DNA of 64,000 nucleotides. Origin: Manduca sexta. Lineage: Eukaryota > Arthropoda > Insecta > Lepidoptera > Sphingidae. Made by a program: the position numbers and the translations under genes. The number at the start of each line of letters is the position of its first letter. Position 1 is the first letter of the stretch. Below, in pieces: positions 12,083 through 22,006 of this stretch. The notes below the pieces were generated by a model. That model had not been told where the DNA came from, did no database searches, and saw only the letters and a program-made list of their open reading frames with translations. The stretch is taken from the NCBI RefSeq assembly GCF_014839805.1, contig NC_051138.1, positions 8,492,983 through 8,556,982 of the forward strand, read 5' to 3'.

Positions 12083-12463
12083 ATTTTTTTTTTGATTTAG
12101 CGGACAAAGTGCCTTATTACTACAGTCCAGCCTTCGTGGGGGGCGACTGAGCGGTTATGCTGGGGTAACCGTGCCTTACGGCCCGGCGTTGAGCCGCCCA
12201 GATTTGATGGTGACCTTCGGGCGATCGCCGGGCCGAGTCCCTAACCCTATATACAACTTAAGCCTATGCACGGCCTACCAGCTAAAACTCCGCGGTGGCC
12301 CTCTTCGGCGCATTTGGGACGGCTGCAGACTTCCCCTGACGTTGACGTGTCTAAGTCTGCGACCGCAGCCGCCCCTGCGCGGTGCCGCCTTGCGGCCCAT
12401 CTCCTATAGGGCTCTGAAGCCCTCGCGCACCGAAGGACACCCTCGGCGTCTACGGCAGTATGA
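12083..12463 (-). mobile_element. Poly(A) retroelement of unassigned family, copy 1, 5'-truncated
   Basis: Read on the minus strand, this GC-rich element ends in a run of ten A (complement of 12084-12093). It is flanked by a perfect 14-bp target duplication AACCGGCCACTATC at 12069-12082 and 12464-12477. A longer copy lies at 60769-61335 and a diverged one near 45891-46140. A long target duplication plus poly(A) shows LINE-type target-primed insertion. The plus-strand open frame across it is a by-product of GC content. Confidence 0.75.
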
Positions 12464-12596
12464 AACCGGCCACTATCTGCTTAATCAGCAACATAATATT
12501 GCTTCACACGTTAAAAATACAACATTTTTTTACTACTCATGACGCTACAAATTTTTATTTTTGCTCTTCCACCTCGTCTTTTAATATTATATCAGA

Positions 12597-13606
12597 CTAG
12601 CTTTTGCCCGCGGCTCCGCCCGCGTTATAAAGTTTTTCAGGCTAAAGTTTTCCATTATAAAAGTAGTAGTTTCCCGGGAGCCTATATTCTTCCCAGAGTC
12701 TCAAACTGTCTCCATACCAAATTTCATTTTAATACGTTGGGTAATTTTTGAGTTTAACACGTTCAGGCAGACAGATGCAGCGGGGGACTTCGTTTTATAA
12801 TATATTTTTTAGAAATTTTAAGAGGAACAATCCCGTCATACATCATTGTTGCATAACTTTAACCGTTTACGCACCGCACGCAGCGGAAGCTCTCAAAACT
12901 AATAAATTGTCCCCGTTTTTGCAACATGTTTCATTACTGCTCCGATTCTATTGGTCATAGCGTGATGATATATAGCCTATAGCACTCCACAAATAAAGGG
13001 CTATCCAACACAAAACGATTTTTTTAGTTGAAACTGGTAGTTCCTGAGATTAGCCATTACTGCTCCGCTCCTATTGGTCATAGCGTAATGATATATAACT
13101 CAGAGCACTCCACAAATAAAGGGCTATTCAACACAAAAATAATTTTTCAGTTCGAATCGGTAGTTCCTGAGATTAGCCATTACTGCTTCGCTCCTATTGG
13201 GTATAGCGTGATGATATATAGCCTATAACACTCCACGAACAAAGGGCTATCCAACGCAAAAACAATTTTTCAGTTTGAACCGGTAGTTCCTGAGATTAGC
13301 TATTACTGCTCCGCTCCTATTGGGCATAGCGTGATGATACATAACCTATAGCACTCCACGAACAAAGGGCTATCCAACGCAAAAATAATTTTTCAGTTTG
13401 GACCGATAATTTCTGAGATTAGCCATTACTGCTCCGCTCCTATTGGGTATAGCGTGATGATATATAGCCTATAGCACTCCACGAACAAAGGGCTATCCAA
13501 CGCAAAAAGAATTTTTCAGTTTGGACCGGTAGTTCCTGAGATTAGCGCGTTCAAACAAACAAACAAACAACCAAACAAACTCTTCAGCTTTATATAATAG
13601 TATAGA
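12597..13606 (-). mobile_element. Non-autonomous Lep1-type Helitron, copy 1
   Basis: Read on the minus strand the element begins TCTATACTATTATATAAAGC and ends ...GCAAAAGCTAG. It sits between host A (12596) and T (13607), which are Helitron hallmarks (5' TC, 3' CTRR, A|T target, no duplication). A GC-rich hairpin (GCGG...CCGC) lies just before the 3' CTAG. There is no Rep/helicase gene, so it must have been moved by another element. The interior carries five 123-bp minisatellite units (12933-13547) and an AAAC-rich run near the 5' end. Confidence 0.85.
12933..13547 (-). repeat. 123-bp minisatellite, five units, in Helitron copy 1
   Basis: The landmark ATTACTG occurs at 12933, 13056, 13179, 13302 and 13425, exactly 123 bp apart. 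Units share TATAGCGTGATGATA and GGGCTATCCAAC. Open frames across the array (for example 13028-13228) repeat with it and are not genes. Confidence 0.9.
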
Positions 13607-14901
13607 TTAAACAACGTTAAACATTAAACAACCATGAATATTGTTGCTTTAATCCTCTATCCACGGTCTATACATATATAAGATGTTTATCTAGACTTCA
13701 GAATAACAAACAACCAAAGTCTAGTTCAGCTGAACTATAATCATTAATATAGCGTAATTTGTTACTGTGAGAAATAATTTAATTAATAATCTGAAAATGA
13801 ATATTTAATTTAACATATGGCTCTGGCATTGTATAGATGACTATAAACTGCTTCAGTGATTTATGTATTATTGTAGCGGGAAAAGCTTTCACGTGAACAG
13901 AACAACAAGCAACACTTAGTTTTTGTAATAAAATTCACATTAATTTTACATCTATCACGCTGACAATCTTTAAAATTAGTTAATAAGTAAAAGATATATG
14001 GAATTACTGTGAACCTCATAAAGCATAAAACTTGAGTACGAACAAACCAAACAATCCTCATAGGTTGCCAACACACATGTATCCGAAGCGATTTTTTATG
14101 AAGTGACGTGGTTAATGTATACGAACGCTCTGCGCTGGCATACTTTGCTTCTTTTCAGGAAATAAATTATGTTCGGAACACGCTGTCGGGCGGCACACAC
14201 AAAACTCACCGTCAGATAAGCGACCCACTTATATCCGCATTTAGCTTTTTGCCATACTCTATAAATATTGTGTAGGCAAACTATGAAATTTACTGGAGTG
14301 AAATGTACTACTTTGTAAGATCATTTGTGAACAATGATTTGAATTGTGTCACGGACAATGAATGCTTTTATTACATTGTTGAGCTATATATGTACTCTAT
14401 AACAATGTAGCATTGTCAAATTGTATTTTTAGCCACCCGTAGATTATTTCGCTGGTGAGAGGGCATTTTTATTATTCCATAATGTTAACATTTGAAATCT
14501 ATGCAACATATGTGCCACACAAAAAAAATCAAATGTTTATATTTTATTTCATTAAATCATCAAATACCGCACGAGTTAATACCTACGCCTTAAATACCTT
14601 AATCACGTTATTATTAGATATGAATACCATATTGTTATTGTTTCTACCTACGTTCCATGTCGGAGAATTTACACGGAATTTTTTTCAACATAAACACGCG
14701 TGGGCTCTAACAGAGTTTCGACGTGGAATTATTAACATAAAAGGTGAAAATGTTAAGCATCGACATTCATTAAAAAAATATTACGAATATTTAAAACTTC
14801 TTGACACCAGTAACTTCACGCCACCACATGGATTTAATAAACACGACGACGGCTTGCATATGTGCCATCTACAAGCCAGTTTAAAGATAGCCAGTTTTAA
14901 G
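13607..14901. other. AT-rich DNA with one long unassigned open frame
   Basis: A plus-strand frame at 14455-14907 gives 150 codons ending in a TAA that lies in the Penelope target duplication. The translation is rich in Ile, Phe, Tyr and Asn, with no domain I recognise and no visible splice or promoter context. It may be chance. Nothing else was identified. Confidence 0.35.
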
Positions 14902-14913
14902 AGATAAGTCGGA

Positions 14914-15287
14914 CATTGAAATAAAAACTAAAAACTATTTAAACGGATTTTATCGCGGTTTTTTATATTATTATTTTCTCCCGACGTTTCGAAGACTTTA
15001 CAGCCTTCATGGTCACGGGGGGGACTGAGGTGTTGTTCATCCGTAAAGTCAAAGTTACAATATCTACCTACATTTTTCAAATATACAACTTTTTAAAATT
15101 TTTATCTGTTGACGGTCCGATCTACGCTGAATGAGCTCACAGTGTCTTGAGGTCTGGCAGCCGGTCTTTTGGGATCCGATTTAATTAAATGTAGAACAGG
15201 ATCCCAGGCTTGTGCAAGCTTCCAACCATCTTCCCTATTGAAATTTGGGTGTTTTTAATTTCAATGGCCTCGCGAATCATCCTAGGC
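14914..15287 (-). repeat. Penelope inverted arm, left
   Basis: This is the 3' end of the core copy, from the C-terminal nuclease codons through the untranslated tail. It has five A in a run that has six A in the opposite arm, which accounts for a frameshift in the gene. Confidence 0.85.
14981..15014 (-). ncRNA. Hammerhead-like core in Penelope left arm (degenerate)
   Basis: On the minus strand an ATGAAG segment, a 10-nt loop, a CTTC strand and GAAACGTC follow each other. This matches the later part of a hammerhead ribozyme (CUGAUGA, stem II, GAAA, then GUC). The CUGAUGA box is degraded to CCATGA. Penelope-like elements are known to carry hammerhead motifs in these terminal regions. Activity is doubtful. 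Confidence 0.35.
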
Positions 15288-16336
15288 AGGAATCGGTGTT
15301 CTTTGGCAAGGATTTGTGGCTTGTCTAATCGCAAATAATGATTGGAGCCTCCTTCAGAATGTTCAGCGACTGCAGACTTCGTAGAGCGTCGGTGTTTCAC
15401 GTCAGCTATATGTTCTTTTACGCGGGTCCCTATATTTCTTTTTGTTTGTCCTATATAAGAGAGGCCACAGTTGCAGTCTATCTTGTATACATCCGGTTCT
15501 TGCAGAGGTATATGGCACTTGACAGGTGGTAAAAATTGACTAATCTTCTTAGGCGGCTTGAAATAGGTTTTTATTGAAGCACGCTTCAGGATGTAGTCAA
15601 TCTTGTCGGTGACTCCTCTCACATATGGTAGTACAACCGGAACACGTTCAACTGTGGCTGGTTTCACTCGGTCTCTGTGACGGCGGCGTGGAATTTGGAG
15701 CTTGTTGTCTCGCAGTACTTGCTTGACATGTTGTAGCTCAGCGGCCAGGTGTTTCTCGTCGAAGATTCCTCGTGCTCTCTGAAACAATGATTTGCCCACG
15801 GTAGCTAACTGTTTTGGATGGTGGTGAGATTCACCGTTCAGATATTTATCAGTATGGGTCTGTTTCCGATACACAGTATGACTTAAGGTCTGATCAGGAT
15901 TACGAATGACTAAAACATCCAAGAAAGCAAGAGATTTGTTGTGTTCTAACTCCATAGTGAATTGGATTTTATTATTGATAGAGTTAAGGTGATTTAAAAA
16001 TGCAGATACTTTGTCCGATGGTAAAATTGTGAAAGTATCATCTACGTACCGTTTGTAAAACCTTGGAGAGACCGGTGATGTTGTCAGGGCTGTCTCCTCG
16101 AAGTCCTCCATGAATATATCGGCGACTACCGGAGATACAGGGGAGCCTATCGCTACACCCTCTACTTGTACATAGAACTGATCATTCCACAACATATAGC
16201 CAGATGTAAGGCAGTGTTGGAGTAGTTCTGCATATTCCACAGGTATGTTATTATCTACTAACTTCTTAGACACAATTTTGATGCAATCTTGTAATGGTAA
16301 GCTCGTGAAGAGAGACTGGACATCAAAACTGACCAT
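15185..16336 (-). pseudogene. Penelope-like reverse transcriptase with GIY-YIG endonuclease, 5'-truncated and frameshifted
   Basis: The reading frame covers 383 residues. Reverse transcriptase motifs are in order: the first catalytic Asp in SFDVQSLFTSLP (residues 3-14), GVAIGSPVSPVVADIFME (60-77), and the catalytic box YVDD (97-100), followed by the LAFLDVLV block (136-143). A linker rich in basic residues leads to a GIY-YIG nuclease near residues 284-330, with Tyr284, the YIG at 294-296, Arg305 and His309 visible. That reverse transcriptase and nuclease pairing is diagnostic of Penelope-like elements. The N-terminal fingers region is missing: the frame begins at the junction with the inverted arm. 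The last 22 residues are out of frame because of a one-base loss in an A run; the opposite arm keeps the uninterrupted frame there. It is unlikely to be active. Confidence 0.9.
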
Positions 16337-16337
16337 A

Positions 16338-16711
16338 GCCTAGGATGATTCGCGAGGCCATTGAAATTAAAAAACACCCAAATTTCAATAGGGAAGATGG
16401 TTGGAAGCTTGCACAAGCCTGGGATCCTGTTTTACATTTAATTAAATCGGATCCCAAAAGACCGGCTGCCAGACCTCAAGACACTGTGAGCTCATTCTGC
16501 GTAGATCGGACCGTCAACAGATAAAAATTATAAAAAGTTGTATATTTGAAAAATGTAGGTAGATATTGTAACTTTGACTTTACGGATGAACAACACCTTA
16601 GTCCCCCCGTGACCATGAAGGCTGCAAAGTCTTCGAAACGTCGGGAGAAAATAATAATATAAAAAACCGCGATAAAATCCGTTTAAATAGTTTTTAGTTT
16701 TTATTTCAATG
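16338..16711 (+). repeat. Penelope inverted arm, right
   Basis: Inverted partner of 14914-15287. Read on the plus strand it continues the nuclease frame correctly (IEIKKHPNFNREDGW) where the other copy is frameshifted, then runs through the same tail. It is followed by 31 bp before the target duplication. Confidence 0.85.
16611..16645 (+). ncRNA. Hammerhead-like core in Penelope right arm (degenerate)
   Basis: Same motif as in the left arm, here on the plus strand: GACCATGAAG, a short loop, CTTC, then GAAACGTCGGG. The GAAG/CTTC pair forms the presumed stem II. The first core box is imperfect. Confidence 0.35.
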
Positions 16712-16754
16712 TCTAACATTCGCGTAAACATAAGAAATCATTAGATAAGTCGGA

Positions 16755-17987
16755 GTTCTGGTGTCCACTGTAAACCAAGTGATCGGTCGACTTCCTTTCT
16801 TTGTCCGCAAAATAAGCGAACGCCGCGCCGTTCCACCAATCGTTGCTTTCTACCACGATTAGTACCATAACAAAATACAAACCATTTACATGTTCTGTGA
16901 ATATCAGTATTAGATCATTCGGCAGGTATCACGACCTTTTCCACGTCGTTTTCATGTAAATTCGAAGTGAGACGGTATTTGGCAACATTGGCAATCACTA
17001 ATTAATCAATTGGTATACCATCATACTTCAACACTTAGACAAGATGCAAACGGACTAAAAATTCACATCCCCGATGTCCACCAAATGTTGCATTTATATA
17101 TAGAGTCTCAGTCCGAATAGGTTTAGTATACAGGATCTCTATTTTAATATTATGGCTAAACAAAATAACTTGATAATGAATAATTTAACATATAATTCGC
17201 TGTATTTCAAAGATGTTAAAATAACACTCTCATATCACAAACTTCATGCGAGTTTGCAAATTTTTATATAGATATATACTGGTGGGTTCAGAAATATGAC
17301 TGATGTAGGCCACAATCGCATCGAGAGACGTGCGTTGGTTTGTTCAGTTCAGGAAGTAGAAACTCTAGATTGGTTTCACAGCATCGAATGCAAATGTTTT
17401 GATCGCACCATAGAGGCCACTGTCAGATTTATTTCATTGTAACTCATAACATTAATTCGACAAAACCTTACAATACAAAGAGAAATCAGTAGAGTGTTAC
17501 TCTGCGTGTGTCAATATTTGACATCATTCCCATACTTCACTAGTAAACAGTCTTTGGTAACGCCTAATTACCAATAAGTGATAAACTCTGTACAGGTCAT
17601 CAGAATTCCGCGGAAACAATCCGATATACAATACTTTATATACCATACCACTGCAATGCGATAGCAACGCGTTACTTAATGAGTGTGACATTAAAATGTG
17701 TAGTACCTATAATGCATTATTTATGATATATAAATATTAACCGGTATGTATAAAGTAGTCATTGTTTTATAAAGAAATAACTGATTTCACTTCGTATGAT
17801 CATGTCCTGTTTTGGTAAGTGTCTGTGAGTTATGATTTAATATGTGTATTTGCCCATGAATTGTAATGACTGATCCACATAAGAAGCCACAATAGATACG
17901 TTTAGTACTAAGTCGATTGAAATGTCATTGTTCTCCTTCCAATACGATAGGTATACACAAGTAATAAGGTTTTCCTGTAGTGAGTAT
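16755..17987. other. Upstream region of the MBF2-family gene
   Basis: No repeat or gene recognised. It likely contains the regulatory region of the gene starting at 18096, but no specific sites could be supported other than the TATA box noted separately. Confidence 0.4.
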
Positions 17988-18018
17988 TATAAGGTAAACG
18001 AGTTTTCGAGTCACTGAC
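17988..18018 (+). promoter_or_regulatory. Possible core promoter of the MBF2-family gene
   Basis: TATAAGG at 17988-17994 is followed 23 bp later by TCACTGA (18011), an initiator-like sequence. This leaves an 80-bp 5' untranslated region before the ATG at 18096. An upstream non-coding exon cannot be excluded. Confidence 0.35.
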
Positions 18019-18095
18019 GCACCCACGCCTTGACCAGTCTGTCGCAAACTACCGACTAAATCACATTACCACACGTTACACATATTCAATACAAA

Positions 18096-18287
18096 ATGAA
18101 GTATTCGATCATTTTATTCGTCGTCCTACTGGCGATTATTTGTGGCGTTCAATGCAAAGACCTTATAGTGGGAACTAGTTTCAATAACAGACTTTTATTT
18201 CAAGAGAAAGCCGAGTACAATGCCATACCGCTGAAGAAAAGAGTTAAAGAAGTTTTCTTCTCAGACCCGGGACAGCAAATTATAAAG
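18096..18287 (+). CDS. MBF2/REPAT-family small secreted protein, exon 1
   Basis: This exon codes for residues 1-64 of a 110-residue protein. The ATG is followed by a clear signal peptide: Lys-Tyr, a hydrophobic core IILFVVLLAIICG, and a likely cut after VQC at residue 20. The mature part starts KDLIVGTSFNNRLLF. The exon ends exactly at a codon boundary with donor AAG|GTAAAC. MBF2-family proteins (including the REPAT proteins of noctuid moths) are short, start with a signal peptide and have one conserved domain. Bombyx MBF2 was described as a transcriptional co-activator, whereas REPAT members respond to gut pathogens or toxins. The signal peptide here favours a secreted or secretory-pathway product. 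Which role applies cannot be read from the sequence. Confidence 0.85.
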
Positions 18288-21200
18288 GTAAACGTTTTTT
18301 TATAAGAATAATTCAAATTTTATTTTGAGCAATGTTATATCTTCGCGAAGTTTATCGTCTGAAGGTAAACGTTAATTGAATTTCTTCGTGTCGTTGCCAC
18401 TGGCTTTTTCGCTCCCAGCAAAGGCAAGTAATGAGACGGGCTTAAAAGATTCGCTTTTTTGTCCACTTTGGTTTTTAGGATTCTGTAGCTAACTAAGGCC
18501 TACGTAAAGCTGTGTTTAACATGTTTTTTCCCTTGTTTTACTACTGACGCGTTTTACGATTATGAAAAATATTCGTTCGAATATAAAATGCTTTACATTC
18601 GTTTCGTAATGTATAGAGTTTTGTAAATTTGCTTTATAATATTCTCGGTGATTGCATTCCGCGTTAATTTTAAAAATCTTTAACAACTTTTTCTCCTGGC
18701 TCTGACCGTTTATTTTTCTGCCTGATTGGGTTTGTTATATGTTTTTTGTGGGATCATGTGTATATAAATAATTTCCACTTATTTTATTTAATATAGTAAT
18801 GCTGGTTTCGTTAAAAAAATCAGTAGAAATCTCAAGATCAAAGTGCCATTATGTAATCACTGTTTAAGTCATTGGTACTGTGAATATGTCGTCACGTCAT
18901 TTATTATCAATAATAGTTTGTAATTCTTTTAAAGAGTATGAGAAACGATTAAAATATACTCCATATCCGACTTTAGCAACATACCTCATACCGCACACCG
19001 AAATTGTTTCAGCTCTTCAACTTTAACAGACAGTGTCATATACTTCTTTTTTTATATATAAAAAAGTATATTATACAAGTAGACTAACAGTTATAGTGAA
19101 GCTACGAAGGAAAGCATTTCCTTACACAGATGTTTGCGTTAACATCCGATGAAGCTGACGTGCGGATATCGTTCCACTCACTTGAGAGGAAATTAGAGTG
19201 CACGTTCTAATCCCCGTGCCTCTGATTACATCTAATGTTACACAATTTTGTTAGTCTTTAATCTCAATAATAAACTTTATAAATTCGTGGTAGATTGGTT
19301 TCGATATTGCTAATCACATTCAAAATTGTTAGAGGCATTTTACATTTTACAATAAGATGATATAACACCTAGAATATTCTGAGAAATTTCGACTTTGGTT
19401 TCCTATTGTCTGCCTTTCCAAGGCTACTTATCTGACAATAAAACATGCTTATCTCTGAAAGGACAGGTTAAATAGATGCTTTATTGAGGAAGATTATGAT
19501 CCATTACGAAATTAAAGGAAAGATTTTATCCTTAAACCGTATATAGGTACAGTGTGTATATATATATAGGTGTAATAGCTTAGCTGTGAAAGCATCAAAA
19601 ACAGATCTTCACATTTATACTATAATCATGCAAAATGGATCGGTTATCACGCAGTTACGTTGGTAAATTTAAATTATTTAATATTTAGTTTAACACTGAC
19701 TATACAACTTAAATAAACTTTGTTCTTATATTAATAACAATAATAATTATCAGATGAATAGAACAAATAAACACGCATATTCATAAAATAAATTGTATCA
19801 ACCTCAAAACAATTACTAATTGAAGTATATGTGACAATAATATTAGTGAATTAAAATTATTGCATAATATTGTTGTCATGTAGTTTTCATATACAAATTG
19901 CAGTCCTTGGACTTCAGAGTGGTTGCAAAATAGTGTTTACAGGATTTACAACGCGCATATTCGTTACTCACAATAGAGTAAGATATCATTTTGAAGATTA
20001 TTATACTATAGTCAAGTAGCGACTCTGCTTAAAAAATCTTTAAACCGTATATTATACTGTAAAAACTATATTTTTTTTATTATTATTGATGTATTTAAGC
20101 AAAACATATCAACATAACAGATTAAAACCAAAAAAAAAACCGTTTACAAACATTTTGATAGTAATTTCTTAAAATTACTTATTTAACAATATAATGCAAA
20201 GTAATCCTAATTGCAGATAAGAAATATAGCATCTTTATACATGTACAACATAACTACCCATGACATTAACTTCTGCGATTCAATCGATATTCATTTCATT
20301 TCATAATATTAAACATTATCAGACTCCGTGTATACACGTTTACGGATGTCTATTAGACGTTTCACGTTGCGCAATATTTGACGTTGTAAATCGAGACTAC
20401 ACACTGCCATTATTTGTGCTTAACGGACGAATGGGTTCAAAGCTATTGCTCAGCATTTTCATAATATGCGCATGTAAAAATATAAAATTTATACTTATAT
20501 TCATTATAAATATGAATACATTTAATAGGTACAACTTTATTTACCCGGTCCAAGTTTCGATTAAAGTTTTAAATGAAGTTATTGTCAGAAAATAAACAAT
20601 AGATTTGCAATTTAGTTGCTTACTGCTGTTCTATGTGTAACTACAATATCATAATTATGATTATAATTGCGTTCCAAAGTACACTAAATAGAAAATCCAC
20701 TATTTGAATGACTTGAATTAATTAGTTTGACTCTAATTAACGTGAATTCTTAACGATAATGTTCCTATAGATCTATACATTGATGAATGGATTCAGTTAA
20801 AAATAGATAATAGTAATGGATATTTAACAATGTTTTTGTTTTTGCTAATGAGCCTTAAATGAAATATAAACTCAGCTTTTATCAATATAAATAATGTGTT
20901 ATTTTTGGTAGTATAAACATATTAAAGTGGTTTTCTTGTAGTAATTTGGTGTAAAGTATTGTATAAACCGAAATTCAAATCATTCTACATTACAATAAGA
21001 AATAAAGCTATTTATATGCTATAAAATAAGTGTACAAAGATTTTGTTAAAGTCTCATATTTTTTTGTATTTTTGAATATCTGGAATGAGTAAGTAGGTAA
21101 ATGCAACCAAATGACAATACCTGCATGAATGTTGTAAACAGGCCCTATCTCTCGCGTACCTATATTATGCGTAAATCAATTATCAAGCAATTTACACTGG

Positions 21201-21804
21201 TTTTGTTCAACAACTCTGCAATATTATAGTCGAAATGACACGTTTCATTTTAATATAAACACACTTTGACGAGTTTTCCTACGTTTCTGACATTTTGGTT
21301 TGTCATTATCGAGGGCATTATAGCCATAAAGTAAATTATTTATTCTTGAATTACACTTCGACGTAGTATTAGAGATAATTACGTATTGGTAGACTCCTTT
21401 AAATCGTTTTAGTTATAACACATTGATTTACGTTTACAAACATTAGCGATAATTACTAATGATCAACTGACAAAACAAAGTCTAACTTATTAAGTTTACT
21501 TTAAAAATAAAACTTGTATTTATTTTATTATACATAGTCATTTTGACATTATGTTACTAAATAAAACTACTATTTTTCTTGAAAATAACACTTTACAATA
21601 AGTTACTCCAACCGTAGGGAAATAATAAAAAAACTAAAATTTTAAAAGAAAATAAATTTATAAACTTAATGTCAAAATGACCGTGTATAAACTACATAAT
21701 ATAGCTATTTAAAAATTAAGCCAGAAGGACGAGTTTAAGAACACTATATTAAAAAAAAACAGTCCATATAATTGTATTTTACACTATGTTTTTTTATGTT
21801 ACAG
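18288..21804 (+). other. Intron of the MBF2-family gene
   Basis: A 3,517-bp intron with donor GTAAAC and acceptor TTTTTTTATGTTACAG. It is AT-rich. A 111-codon frame at 20260-20595 has random-looking composition. No transposon was recognised inside, which is notable given the repeat load elsewhere. Confidence 0.75.
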
Positions 21805-21945
21805 GGAATAATAGCCCGTGACCTGGACCACACGGATGCTGTGGCCAGCATCACTGCGGGAGGTGTCGGCTTCTCCTACGCCAACGTGAAGCTGAAGAGC
21901 GAGCGCGGTTCCGGGCTCAACTACCAAATCGAATTCTACGTCTAA
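21805..21945 (+). CDS. MBF2/REPAT-family small secreted protein, exon 2
   Basis: Residues 65-110 and the TAA stop at 21943-21945. The exon begins in phase 0 directly after the acceptor. It holds the strongly conserved part of the MBF2 domain: GIIARDLDHTDAVASITAGG, followed by VGFSYANVKLKSERGSG and a terminal QIEFYV strand. The Gly-Gly turn and the S-x-R-G-x-G pattern before the final strand are what I rely on for the family call. It is much more GC-rich than the surrounding DNA, as expected for a constrained exon. The total of 110 residues is normal for the shorter family members. No second family member is seen in the window, although such genes often occur in clusters. Confidence 0.88.
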   Translation, partial: GIIARDLDHTDAVASITAGGVGFSYANVKLKSERGSGLNYQIEFYV

Positions 21946-22000
21946 ACTCATGTTAAACCAAATATATATATCGATAACAGTCACTGTACAGAGGCATGCA

Positions 22001-22006
22001 AATAAA
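22001..22006 (+). terminator. Polyadenylation signal of the MBF2-family gene
   Basis: AATAAA 56 bp after the stop codon, giving a short 3' untranslated region. Confidence 0.6.

Larger units (their letters stand above)
14914..16742 (-). mobile_element. Penelope-like element with inverted terminal arms
   Basis: The insert is flanked by a perfect 12-bp target duplication AGATAAGTCGGA (14902-14913 and 16743-16754). The core is read on the minus strand and codes for reverse transcriptase plus GIY-YIG nuclease. Its 3' part (14914-15287) is repeated in inverted orientation at 16338-16711, 374 bp each, followed by 31 extra bp. Penelope-like elements are known for terminal repeats and for partial inverted copies at their 5' side, so this fits one integration of a 5'-truncated copy. 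The arms could form a long hairpin in any transcript crossing the site. Confidence 0.88.

Noticed and set aside
12171..12542. 123-codon plus-strand frame (and the 151-codon one at 60762-61217)
   Set aside because: Both lie antisense in the GC-rich poly(A) retroelement, which is defined by its target duplications.
12748..13228. Recurring 66-codon frames with VVPEISHYCSAPIG-type text here and at 41-43 kb
   Set aside because: They follow the 123-bp Helitron minisatellite; 123 is divisible by three, so one frame stays open in every unit. No start, stop or domain supports a protein.
12933..13547. Regular repeats that could suggest a CRISPR array
   Set aside because: Whole 123-bp units repeat without distinct spacers and lie inside a eukaryotic Helitron.
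20260..20595. 111-codon frame in the MBF2-family intron
   Set aside because: AT-driven composition (Ile, Phe, Asn, Tyr) with no features; most likely chance.
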